Positions 1 through 7,355 of a DNA stretch of 28,816 nucleotides are shown here, piece after piece. A model generated the notes under the pieces. It did not search any database. It was not told where the DNA came from and was given only the letters and a program-made list of their open reading frames with translations. A program made the position numbers and the translations under genes. Numbering within the stretch: position 1 is the stretch's first letter; each line of letters opens with the position of its first letter. The DNA is from DATGZX01 sp035296965 (lineage in GTDB: Bacteria; Planctomycetota; Planctomycetia; Gemmatales; Gemmataceae), in the NCBI GenBank assembly GCA_035296965.1, contig DATGZX010000048.1, positions 1 to 28,816 of the forward strand, given 5' to 3'.

Positions 1-31
1 TTTTGTGGAGGTCGATGCCGACGTACTTCAC
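1..31 (-). CDS. IS110-family transposase, N-terminal fragment (runs off window)
   Basis: Read on the minus strand, the first ten codons from a GTG at 31 give VKYVGIDLHK, which is the characteristic opening of IS110-family (DEDD) transposases; the first D of the RuvC-like catalytic tetrad lies in this GID motif. An AAAGGAG ribosome binding site sits seven bases upstream of the GTG, which supports the start. The rest of the gene lies outside the window to the left. IS110 transposases act with a non-coding bridge RNA to choose target and donor sites; that role is family knowledge. Ten residues is little, but the motif plus the ribosome binding site make the call fairly specific. Confidence 0.7.
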   Translation of the reverse strand, partial: MKYVGIDLHK

Positions 32-330
32 GGTGGTTCTCCTTTTGTGGAAACTGATATTGTTAAACACGCAATATCCGGTTTACCACGAACTCAAAGG
101 ACTCCACCAGTCGGCTTCGGCCTCCTTCATAGTTTCACCCAAAATAAATTCACCGCAAGATCATGCATGAAAGTGCAGTGCGAGGGTCTCAGCGCCTGCG
201 GCGAGGTCCCAGCTGTGCGCAGGTCTCCCGACCTCGCTCCTGAATTGACCGGAGGTCTCCCCGAAGCTGCACGAGACCTGGTCTCAGCGCCTGCGGCGAG
301 GTCCGGAGACCCGCCGCCGAATGCAGGTGC
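32..330 (-). other. Leader of the IS110-like element, candidate bridge-RNA region
   Basis: There is no convincing ORF here. On the minus strand it is the region immediately 5' of the IS110 transposase. In IS110-group elements the left-end non-coding stretch encodes the bridge RNA. The sequence contains repeated GGTCTC and GAGACC words that can pair with each other and a 25-bp direct repeat, so it could fold strongly. The element's outer boundary was not located. The bridge-RNA role is inference. Confidence 0.25.
185..304. repeat. 25-bp perfect direct repeat pair
   Basis: Positions 185-209 and 280-304 are identical over 25 bases, from GGTCTCAGCG to GCGAGGTCC. Each copy contains the small hairpin CGCC-TGC-GGCG. 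Between the copies are further GGTCTC and GAGACC words. The pair lies in the leader of the IS110-like element. Confidence 0.8.
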
Positions 331-393
331 ATGTGGATCTCGACGACGCGGCGTCGCAGCCGGCCGGAACGCTGTAGGCGTTCAAGCGCAAAG

Positions 394-421
394 CCCAGGG
401 TAAGCGCAGCGCCACCCTGGG
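394..421. repeat. REP-like palindrome (CCCAGGGT / ACCCTGGG)
   Basis: CCCAGGGT at 394-401 is perfectly complementary to ACCCTGGG at 414-421, with a 12-base loop. Short GC-rich palindromes of this kind are dispersed in planctomycete genomes, and IS110-type elements often insert next to REP-like sequences (family knowledge). It lies between the IS110 leader and the end of hsdR. Confidence 0.5.
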
Positions 422-455
422 ATAAAGGCGAGCCCGATAGGCACCTACACCGTAG

Positions 456-494
456 GCGTTGCAGCGTCCTCAATCGCGCCGCTCGATGCAACGC
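456..494. repeat. Inverted repeat downstream of hsdR
   Basis: GCGTTGCA at 456-463 pairs perfectly with TGCAACGC at 487-494 across a 23-base loop. The word GTAGGCGTT just before it (452-460) also occurs at 374-382, so the two palindromic units share sequence. It lies 33 bases beyond the hsdR stop on the minus strand and could help end transcription, but there is no T-tract, so a repeat element is at least as likely. Confidence 0.35.
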
Positions 495-526
495 TTTCAG
501 CAAGACGTGTTTCCTTTACCCTTTAC

Positions 527-2863
527 TCAGGCCACCCCCTGGTACAGATACTTCTGGAACCCGGCGAACATTCTGCCGATCTCTTCCGGCTTACCCAGAT
601 CGGCGACGGCGTCGGCAATGGCGTTGTTGTATTTGAGTTTGAGCAGAGGAGAGAGCTTTTCCTTGTCCAGTTCGTGCACGCCGACTTTCACGTACTGCGA
701 GAGCACGAAGTCGAGGAACGCCTGCTGCCTGCTGTTGAAATGAGTGGTGATCGCGCCCTTAGCGTTGGTCGCCCTTTCATCGCGGGTGAGCGGGGCCAAA
801 GCATATGCCACATATGCCAGCACGTCGAACAGGTCGCTTTTCTCCGCGTCGATGACCTTTTGCATCTCGTCAAGCTGCTCGCCGCCGAAGCCTTTCTCGG
901 CGAGCCCTTGCAATAGCTTGGCGCGCGTGTCGGGGACGCTCCAGAGGGCGCGCAGTTCCGCCTCGTCTTTGAAGAACTCGGGCAGCTTGCCGAAGAGCAT
1001 CTTCATGAATTCCTGGGCCGAGATGGGCGTACCGTCGGCGTGCCAGAAGGTTGTCACCATCATGTGCTGGATCGTGCGGGCTTTGCCGTCTGCCAGTTTA
1101 ACCTTGATCTTGGCCGGGCGCTCGGGACGCTCCCCTCCGTCGCCACCCTTCTTCTTTCCATTGTCTTCCTCATCATGGCCTTGGCTGGCGCCGTCTTCCT
1201 CGCCGTCGCTCGTGTCACCTACCGACGTGCCGTCCCATTCCGGATCGCTGAAATGGTGGTGCGCCTTCACAAAATCGTAAATCGTGAAGTAATCCTTGCC
1301 GTCGTAGAGCCGGGTGCCGCGGCCGATGATTTGCTTGAACTCGATCATCGAGTTGATCGGCCGCATTAGCACGATGTTGCGGATGTTGCGGGCATCGACG
1401 CCGGTCGAGAGTTTTTGCGAGGTGGTCAGAATGGTCGGAATGCTTTTCTCGTTGTCCTGAAAGTCGCGCAGGTGCTGGTCGCCCAAGGCGCCGTCGTTGG
1501 CGGTGACGCGCTGGCAGTAGTTTGGGTCTTTGCTCGTCTTCATCTGGTTGATGAGGTCACGCACGGCCCGTGCGTGGTCCTGCGTGGCGCAGAAGACCAG
1601 CGTCTTTTCGTTCTGGTTGATCTGCTCCATGAAAATCTCGACACGCTTTCTCTCGCGCTCCATGATCTCGATGATCTTGTTGAAATCCTTCTCCTCGTAG
1701 CGCTTCCCCGTCTCCACCTCGCCCTCGATCAGCTTGTCGTCGGACGTGTAGACATACTCGTCCAGCGTCGTGGAGATTTGCTTCACCTTGAACGGTGTCA
1801 GGAAGCCGTCGTTGATGCCGTCCTTGAGCGAATAAACGTACACTGGCTCCCCGAAATACTTGTAAGTGTTCACATTGTCTTTGCGTTTGGGAGTGGCGGT
1901 CAGGCCGAGCTGCACGGCCGGCGCGAAGTAGTCGAGGATGTCGCGCCAGGTACTTTCGTCGTTGGCGCCGCCGCGATGGCATTCATCGATGACGATGAAA
2001 TCGAAGAAGTCGGGCGGATACTCGCCAAAATAGGGAGAAGGTTTCCCATCTTTCGGCGGCCCGCTCATGAAGGTCTGAAAGATCGTGAAGAACAGGCTAC
2101 CGTTCTTGGGGACCTTGCCCTTCTTGCGGATGCTATCCGGCTCAATCCGCACCATCGCATCCTCGGGGAACGGAGAGAAAGCATTGTAAGCCTGGTTGGC
2201 GAGGATGTTGCGGTCGGCCAGGAACAGGATGCGCGGCCGGCGCGACGGTTCGTGGCTCAGGTTCCAACGGCTCTGGAACAGCTTCCAGGCGATTTGAAAA
2301 GCAATAAAGGTCTTGCCTGTGCCGGTCGCGAGCGTGAGCAAGATGCGCTGCCTCTCCGCGGCGATGGCCACCAGCACGCGTTCGATGGCGATGTCCTGGT
2401 AGTAGCGCGGCTGAAAATAGCCGCCCTTGTCCTCGAAAGGGACGGTGGCAAAGCGATCGCGCCAGGCGTTCGCCTCGGCAAAGGTGAGGTTCCAGAGTTC
2501 GTCCGGGGTTGGGTAGCGAGACATTTCGCCCTCGGTGCCCTCCTTCATGTCGATGCCGTAGATGCCCTGGCCGTTGCTGGCGTACGTAAAGCGAATTTTT
2601 AGCTTCCCGGCGTACTCCTTGGCTTGGCCCACGCCTTCGGTGAGCGCCTCGTCCCACGCCTTCGCCTCTACGACGGCCAGCTTGGTGTTGCGATAGACCA
2701 GCACGTAATCGGCGGTGAGTGCTATGCCTCGGCGCCCGTGGCCTTCAAGCCGGCCGAGAGTGATGGGATACTCGCGGCGAATGCGGCTCCCCTCGACGAC
2801 GCCCCAGCCGGCGGCGGCGAGCGCGGGGTCAATATGCTCGGCTCTGGTTTCGGCTTCATTCAT
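527..2863 (-). CDS. hsdR: Type I restriction enzyme, R (translocase/endonuclease) subunit
   Basis: This 778-residue protein is the motor and nuclease of a type I restriction system; it translocates DNA from sites bound by HsdM/HsdS and cuts at a distance. The N-terminal nuclease fold shows D52 and E66-x-K68 (the D...ExK pattern). A Q-tip-like PRYYQ is at 152-156, Walker A ATGTGKT at 179-185, DECH at 293-296 and TATP at 322-325, followed by the second helicase lobe with a GRGTRLYDG-type motif VI. The C-terminal third, with an acidic/lysine linker, resembles EcoEI-type R subunits. The ATG overlaps the rhuM stop as ATGA, so translation is probably coupled. No frameshift is visible; the protein looks intact. 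Confidence 0.95.
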   Translation of the reverse strand: MNEAETRAEHIDPALAAAGWGVVEGSRIRREYPITLGRLEGHGRRGIALTADYVLVYRNTKLAVVEAKAWDEALTEGVGQAKEYAGKLKIRFTYASNGQGIYGIDMKEGTEGEMSRYPTPDELWNLTFAEANAWRDRFATVPFEDKGGYFQPRYYQDIAIERVLVAIAAERQRILLTLATGTGKTFIAFQIAWKLFQSRWNLSHEPSRRPRILFLADRNILANQAYNAFSPFPEDAMVRIEPDSIRKKGKVPKNGSLFFTIFQTFMSGPPKDGKPSPYFGEYPPDFFDFIVIDECHRGGANDESTWRDILDYFAPAVQLGLTATPKRKDNVNTYKYFGEPVYVYSLKDGINDGFLTPFKVKQISTTLDEYVYTSDDKLIEGEVETGKRYEEKDFNKIIEIMERERKRVEIFMEQINQNEKTLVFCATQDHARAVRDLINQMKTSKDPNYCQRVTANDGALGDQHLRDFQDNEKSIPTILTTSQKLSTGVDARNIRNIVLMRPINSMIEFKQIIGRGTRLYDGKDYFTIYDFVKAHHHFSDPEWDGTSVGDTSDGEEDGASQGHDEEDNGKKKGGDGGERPERPAKIKVKLADGKARTIQHMMVTTFWHADGTPISAQEFMKMLFGKLPEFFKDEAELRALWSVPDTRAKLLQGLAEKGFGGEQLDEMQKVIDAEKSDLFDVLAYVAYALAPLTRDERATNAKGAITTHFNSRQQAFLDFVLSQYVKVGVHELDKEKLSPLLKLKYNNAIADAVADLGKPEEIGRMFAGFQKYLYQGVA

Positions 2864-4050
2864 GACTCGTCGGCTTTCTGGTCATTTTTCTTTTTCTTGG
2901 TCCTTTTCGGAGAAGCCACTCGTTCCTGCTTCGAGGGAGAGGGGTTGGGGTGAGGGGGCTCGGCATTCCCAGGCAAAACCCCCTCACCCCCAACCCCTCT
3001 CCCCCGAGTACAGGGGAGAGGGGAGAGCTTGTCGGACAGATTCTTAGCGGTATCCTCTAGCTCATGAATGGCGTCCTGCTCGGCCTTTGCTTCGATTTCT
3101 GCGCGCCGACGTTCGCTGAAGCGCTCGTACTCGCGCCCCGCCTTTTCATCCGCCGCCTTGCGCGATACTGTCCCCGCATCGGGCAGGATGCCACGCTCGT
3201 TGAAACGCAGGAATTCGTCGAGTTTGTTCCGCCAGTCGCGCAGGAAAACCTGCTTGCGGCGTTTCGCCTGATCCTCGGCGTAATCCAGAAACATGACGAC
3301 GATGCGGTTGAGTTCGGCAATCTCCGTTTCTTGCAGGTAGTTCTTGGCAACGGTCACGTCCCCCTTGCGCACGACGGCACCTTTCCAACTGGTAAACCCC
3401 ATGTTGGGCTTGGCCGCGTCTGCCCGCTCGGCAATCAATTCGGGAGCGGTCTTGCCGGTAGCGGCGAAATGCAGCTTGTTTTGCACAGTCTTGAAGAAGA
3501 GCAGGGTTTCAGGTTCGGCAGGCGTGTAATCCGCCGCCAGCGCCAGGATTTCCCGTACGCGCAAGTACATCCGCTTTTCGCTGGCGCGAATGTCGCGGAT
3601 GCGCTCCAGCAACTCGTCGAAATAATCAGGCACCCCCGGGCCGGGCGGGTTCTTGAGCCGCTCGTCGTCCAGGGTGAAGCCTTTCACCAGGTACTCGCTT
3701 AGCTGGGCGGTCGCCCACTGGCGGAATTGCGTGCCCCTTGCGCTGCGGACCCGATAGCCGATGGCCAGGATTGCAGGCAGGCTGTAGTGCTCAATTTCGC
3801 GCGTCACCGCGCGCGCGCCCTCGGTTCGAACTATTCGGAATTTCCGAATAGTTCCCTCCGCCGCAAGTTCGCCGTCGGCGTAAATCCCCTTGAGGTGCTC
3901 GTTTACGGTTGGAACCGTGATCTGGAACAACTCCGCGATCAACGCCTGAGTAAGCCAGATCGTCTCGTTCTCGAATCGGCACTCGATGCGCGTGCGCCCG
4001 TCCTCCGTTTGGTACAGGACGATCTCGGAACGTGGGGTTTCGTCGGCCAT
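2860..4050 (-). CDS. rhuM: RhuM-family accessory protein with repeat-derived C-terminal tail
   Basis: This 396-residue protein belongs to the virulence RhuM family, named after a Salmonella pathogenicity-island gene and often found inside type I restriction operons; its biochemical role is not known. The N-terminus (about 30-60) looks like a helix-turn-helix (ALIAELFQITVPTVNEHL). Family-typical stretches follow: TIRKFRIVRTEG, YSLPAILAIGYRVRS, then LQETEIAELNRIVVMFLDYAEDQA and a coiled C-terminal helix. From about residue 342 the ordinary family sequence stops and a Pro/Gly-rich segment (SPLPCTRGRGVGG, then PPHPNPSPS) followed by a Lys-rich end replaces it; that segment is encoded by a palindromic repeat at 2935-3023. 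The gene lies nine bases after hsdS and overlaps hsdR, so it is a true operon member. Confidence 0.88.
   Translation of the reverse strand: MADETPRSEIVLYQTEDGRTRIECRFENETIWLTQALIAELFQITVPTVNEHLKGIYADGELAAEGTIRKFRIVRTEGARAVTREIEHYSLPAILAIGYRVRSARGTQFRQWATAQLSEYLVKGFTLDDERLKNPPGPGVPDYFDELLERIRDIRASEKRMYLRVREILALAADYTPAEPETLLFFKTVQNKLHFAATGKTAPELIAERADAAKPNMGFTSWKGAVVRKGDVTVAKNYLQETEIAELNRIVVMFLDYAEDQAKRRKQVFLRDWRNKLDEFLRFNERGILPDAGTVSRKAADEKAGREYERFSERRRAEIEAKAEQDAIHELEDTAKNLSDKLSPLPCTRGRGVGGEGVLPGNAEPPHPNPSPSKQERVASPKRTKKKKNDQKADES
2935..3023. repeat. Palindromic repeat element inside the rhuM reading frame
   Basis: The left arm 2935-2958 is complementary to 2979-3003 with one bulged base, across a 20-base loop. 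The second half forms its own perfect hairpin: CCCCTCTCCCC at 2994-3004 against GGGGAGAGGGG at 3013-3023. The CT/GA-rich composition and the encoded HPNPSPS/SPLP peptides match a dispersed intergenic repeat common in planctomycetes and some other bacteria (recognised from memory, not searched). Confidence 0.75.
3828..3854. repeat. Perfect 27-base palindrome within rhuM
   Basis: The 13-base arms GAACTATTCGGAA and TTCCGAATAGTTC flank a single central T. It encodes part of the conserved IRKFRIV peptide, so it may simply follow from codon choice, but the perfect dyad would suit an operator. Confidence 0.6.
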
Positions 4051-4059
4051 GGGCTTCTC

Positions 4060-5280
4060 CTACAGTTGGCCGCTGAATGCCTGGTGCAGCAGCGACTTCT
4101 TCAACTCGTCGAGCGCGGCGAGCTTGCGCTGGTAGAGGGATTCGAGGCGTTGGGTTTCTTCGTGGAGGGCGTCGAGCCTGGTAACAATTTCGCGCTGCTT
4201 TGAAAGTGGCGGTTTAACGAACTGAAAATCCTTGATCTGTTGACCACTAATGTGCGGCACGCCGATGCCGGTTTGAACGCCAAGAATGTGGTACGTGAAG
4301 CCAGCAGAACCAATGAGATAAACCAAGAACCGGTTGTCGAGACTGCCGTTTCCTCGGAGTCGCGCCGTTCGCTGAACCAGCAGGCATGGCAAATCACTCT
4401 CCCATATTTGTGCTCGTTTCAATCCTGCTTTGACCCAAGGGCGATCCATCGCGAGCACAACATCGCCAAAAGAAAGCTCATATCGTTTGTATTCAGCTGC
4501 TTCCGAAGCGGGCCACCTCTTAACATCGTCCCAACGCAATGAACCCTGCACGATGTTGTCGCCCCTGAGAAGGCGCACTCCGTTCGCTGAGTCGGTGTAT
4601 TGGGAGCTTTTGAAAGGAAAACCAGTCAGGAGATCAATCTCTGCACCGAGGGATGTCTCTGCCCACTCCTTGCCGTGTTGGGTGAAGACGGCTTGCAGGT
4701 GGCTTTCGAACAGAGCATGGGCGTTTTGGAGGTTCTTTTCGGCGTTGGCTTTGGCGGTGGCGATGCCGTCAAACGCTTTGTCGAGGATGCCGACGATCCG
4801 CCGCTGTTCGGCGAGCGACTCAGGGAAACGGATCAACTCATTGGAGAGAATGGTCGCATTGATGTTCGCTTGGTTGATCGACTGCGACGCCTTCTCTTTC
4901 ACGCTCTTCTGGAAGCGGCCGGAGTTCATGAAATAATTCAAGAACTCAGGCAGCACCTTCTGACGATCGAGATTCAGCCGCACCAGATACGAAGCGAAGC
5001 AGTAGTCTCCATGCAGCGTGAAGATACCGGTCTTGCCGACGAGTTCAAAGCTGTTGGTGCGATTGAACAACACGTCGCCAGTGTGAAGTTGGTATTGCTC
5101 GAAATCAGCGCGGCTGATGTCTGCATACTTCATCCGCCCGGTATCAATAAGCCGTCCGTTCTGAAGCTCGCCCATGCGGAAAATCTTGAAGCCTTTGCCT
5201 TCCTCATTCATTGGTTCGGAAAGCCCGTACTGAGTCTTTGCCACGTCTCCCAATCTCTTTGTCTGCCATCCGTTTTTCAT
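4060..5280 (-). CDS. hsdS: Type I restriction-modification specificity subunit
   Basis: This 406-residue protein gives the system its bipartite DNA target. Two target recognition domains are visible: TRD1 at about 1-157 (opening with NGWQTKRLGDVAKTQYG) and TRD2 at about 206-365. They are separated by a helical spacer (158-200, with LDKAFDGIATAKANAEKNL) and followed by the matching terminal helix 366-406 (DALHEETQRLESLYQRK to LLHQAFSGQL). This helix pair is the conserved HsdM-binding and spacing ruler. The length is normal. The ATG overlaps the hsdM stop as ATGA, implying translational coupling. The recognition sequence cannot be read from the protein by eye. Confidence 0.95.
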   Translation of the reverse strand: MKNGWQTKRLGDVAKTQYGLSEPMNEEGKGFKIFRMGELQNGRLIDTGRMKYADISRADFEQYQLHTGDVLFNRTNSFELVGKTGIFTLHGDYCFASYLVRLNLDRQKVLPEFLNYFMNSGRFQKSVKEKASQSINQANINATILSNELIRFPESLAEQRRIVGILDKAFDGIATAKANAEKNLQNAHALFESHLQAVFTQHGKEWAETSLGAEIDLLTGFPFKSSQYTDSANGVRLLRGDNIVQGSLRWDDVKRWPASEAAEYKRYELSFGDVVLAMDRPWVKAGLKRAQIWESDLPCLLVQRTARLRGNGSLDNRFLVYLIGSAGFTYHILGVQTGIGVPHISGQQIKDFQFVKPPLSKQREIVTRLDALHEETQRLESLYQRKLAALDELKKSLLHQAFSGQL

Positions 5281-6731
5281 AGCAATCCCCGGATGGTTTG
5301 CAGCACTTCTGCGCTCTCGGCGTCCAGCACGGCCATTTCGTCCATGATCTCTTCGGGGCTGCGGTGCGCCACTTCCTCGCCGCCGTTAGGGTTCTTCACG
5401 GAGAGGTCGAAGGTCGTTGGGTCGATGCTCTTGGCGTCCACGCTCCACGACTTGCGAGAGTCGGCGAACGTCTTTTGCAGCGCGACGAATTCTTTCAAAT
5501 CGTCATCGTTGAGCGGGTTGGTCTTGCCCAGGTTTCGGCCAGCGTCGAGCTGGTAGTACCAGACCTTGCGCGTCGGCGCGCCTTTCTCGAAGAAGAGGAC
5601 CACGGTCTTCACGCCCGCCCCCTGGAAGACGCCACCCGGGCAGTCGAGCACGGTGTACAGATTGCAGCTTTCCAGAAGCAGCTTGCGCAGGCTCACCGAG
5701 GCATTGTCGGTGTTGGAAAGGAAGGTGTTCTTGATGACCACGCCGCCGCGGCCGCCGGCCTTGAGAATCTTGATGAAGTGCTGCAGGAACAGGAAAGCAG
5801 TCTCGCCCGTGCGGATGGGGAAGTTTTGCTGCACTTCCTTGCGTTCCTTGCCGCCGAAGGGGGGATTGGCCAGAACCACGTCGAAGCGATCCTTCTCCTG
5901 GATGTCGGCGAGGTTTTCAGTGAGGGTGTTGGTGTGGACGATGTTCGGCGCCTCGATGCCGTGCAGGATCATGTTCATGATCGCAATGACGTAAGCGAGC
6001 GATTTCTTCTCCTTGCCGTAGAAAGTGCGTTCCTGCAGCGTCTTCAGGTCTTTGGTGGTCAGGCTTTTCCTGGCCTTGAGGTAGTCGAACGATTCGCACA
6101 GGAAGCCGGCGGAGCCGCAAGCGCCGTCATAGATGCGTTCACCGATCCGGGGCTTCACGACCTGGATCATCGCGCGAATGAGTGGGCGCGGCGTGTAATA
6201 CTCGCCGCCATTGCGGCCAGCGTTCCCCATCCGCTTGATTTTCTCTTCGTAGAGCTGCGATAGCTCGTGCTTCTCGGTCTGCGAGCGGAAGCGCAGCTCG
6301 TCGATGTGGTCGATGATCTCGCGGAGATTGTAGCCGCTCTGGATCTTGTTCTTGATCTCGCCGAAGATTTCGCCGATCTTGTACTCGATGGTGTTCGGCC
6401 CGCTGGCCTTCTGCTTGAAGCCATGCAGGTAGGGGAAAAGCTTGCCGTTGACGAAGTCGCGCAGGTCGTCGCCGGTTTGGGCCTTGTTGTGGTCGATCTT
6501 GCCGTCGTTGCCCTTGGGTGCGGCCCAGGCCTCCCAGCGATAGGGCTTGTCGAGGATGAAGGTGTATTTCTTCCCATCCAGGGCGGCTTCATCGGACCTG
6601 TCTTGCTCCAGCCCGTCGAGGTATTTCAGAAAGAGGAGCCACGACGTTTGCTCGGTGTAATCGAGTTCGGTCGTGCAACCGGCTTCCTTCCAGAGCACGT
6701 CGTCGATATTCTTGAAAGCTTGTTCGAACAT
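5277..6731 (-). CDS. hsdM: Type I restriction-modification DNA methyltransferase subunit
   Basis: This N6-adenine methyltransferase of 484 residues pairs with HsdS to protect host sites and to form the core of the restriction complex. The N-terminal HsdM helical domain begins MFEQAFKNIDDVLWKEAG, the usual opening of the family; for this reason the ATG at 6731 is preferred over an upstream in-frame ATG at 6782 that would add 17 unrelated residues. The SAM-binding motif I is DGACGSAGF (202-210) and the catalytic motif IV is NPPF (289-292); the conserved GEYYTPRPL lies at 176-184. It is the first gene of the operon. No strong Shine-Dalgarno sequence precedes the chosen ATG. Confidence 0.95.
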   Translation of the reverse strand: MFEQAFKNIDDVLWKEAGCTTELDYTEQTSWLLFLKYLDGLEQDRSDEAALDGKKYTFILDKPYRWEAWAAPKGNDGKIDHNKAQTGDDLRDFVNGKLFPYLHGFKQKASGPNTIEYKIGEIFGEIKNKIQSGYNLREIIDHIDELRFRSQTEKHELSQLYEEKIKRMGNAGRNGGEYYTPRPLIRAMIQVVKPRIGERIYDGACGSAGFLCESFDYLKARKSLTTKDLKTLQERTFYGKEKKSLAYVIAIMNMILHGIEAPNIVHTNTLTENLADIQEKDRFDVVLANPPFGGKERKEVQQNFPIRTGETAFLFLQHFIKILKAGGRGGVVIKNTFLSNTDNASVSLRKLLLESCNLYTVLDCPGGVFQGAGVKTVVLFFEKGAPTRKVWYYQLDAGRNLGKTNPLNDDDLKEFVALQKTFADSRKSWSVDAKSIDPTTFDLSVKNPNGGEEVAHRSPEEIMDEMAVLDAESAEVLQTIRGLL

Positions 6732-6966
6732 GGCGGCTAGGTGTGATTCCTTGGTCCCTTGTAACAGAAACAGAATCGGCAACGTTGCGACTTTGGGCGC
6801 TCGGCCGGGCAGTTGACTATGCTAAGGGAGTCTTACCCGGAAACTCGTCACCGTATTAGCTGGCGTGCCCAATCGTTAGCATGGCGTCTAGCAGCCGATT
6901 TTACTTGGCAATTGGCACACTTGCTACCGTTTCCCTTGATAGCAGATGCGCCCGATAGCTTGAGCC

Positions 6967-7098
6967 ATGAAGAACTTTAACTTGCCGAGCGTGGTACCGG
7001 CAATCGTTGGCCGAGTAGGTCTACCTTGCGACTACACGCGCGAGGGTGCGACCGCGGCCAAAGCCCCGCGCCGCGTGCAGCGTCCCTCGGTTAACTGA
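6967..7098 (+). CDS. Possible 43-residue small protein, doubtful
   Basis: An ATG at 6967 opens 43 codons (MKNFNLPSVV to RVQRPSVN) ended by TGA at 7096-7098. There is no convincing Shine-Dalgarno sequence and no recognised family. It is unlike the shadows of the neighbouring genes because it lies in otherwise empty DNA, but chance is a fair explanation at this GC content. Confidence 0.15.
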   Translation: MKNFNLPSVVPAIVGRVGLPCDYTREGATAAKAPRRVQRPSVN

Positions 7099-7142
7099 AT
7101 CGTCCCTTTTCAACCACAGGAGACCTTCATGACCATGCGCTC

Positions 7143-7355
7143 TTGGATGAAGACCATGTTCGTTCCTCCGTCTCTGCCGCAGAATGGCTTCGAGATACCA
7201 CCGCGGCCGTGCGCGTCTCGTTCACCTGGATGGGCGTCCGCAAGACGCGGACGCCGGAACAAAAGACGCAAGCCGCCGGCGAAGCTTGGTGTCACTTCTG
7301 GATTCTGTCCAATCCAGGATTCGGCCAGCAATCTTACCTTCGTGGAGGAGTCCCC
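7143..7355 (+). pseudogene. Remnant of a planctomycete hypothetical protein family
   Basis: The frame upstream of the TIGR03067 start encodes SAAEWLRDTTAAVRVSFTWMG followed by VRKTRTPEQKTQAAGEAW. This resembles the opening of a conserved hypothetical protein of planctomycetes (an FTWxGVRKxLTPEQKxxAA pattern, from memory), after which the similarity stops. The frame happens to run on into the next gene, so it should not be taken as that gene's N-terminus. Confidence 0.35.

Larger units (their letters stand above)
6732..7355. other. Intergenic region between hsdM and the TIGR03067 gene
   Basis: This divergent region must contain the hsdM promoter (minus strand) and the promoter of the next plus-strand gene, but no clear -35/-10 pair was found. 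It includes a 43-codon ORF at 6967-7098 and a remnant-like reading frame at 7143-7355, both listed separately. Confidence 0.5.

Noticed and set aside
5..403. Plus-strand ORF at the left edge
   Set aside because: It is antisense to the IS110 start and its leader, with low-complexity Arg/Gly composition and no family.
1415..2602. Plus-strand ORF of 395 codons opposite hsdR
   Set aside because: Its codons mirror the hsdR frame in high-GC DNA, it has no recognisable family, and hsdR has every expected motif.
6732..6782. Longer hsdM start with 17 extra residues
   Set aside because: The family begins at MFEQ; the extra residues are not typical and no better ribosome binding site supports them.
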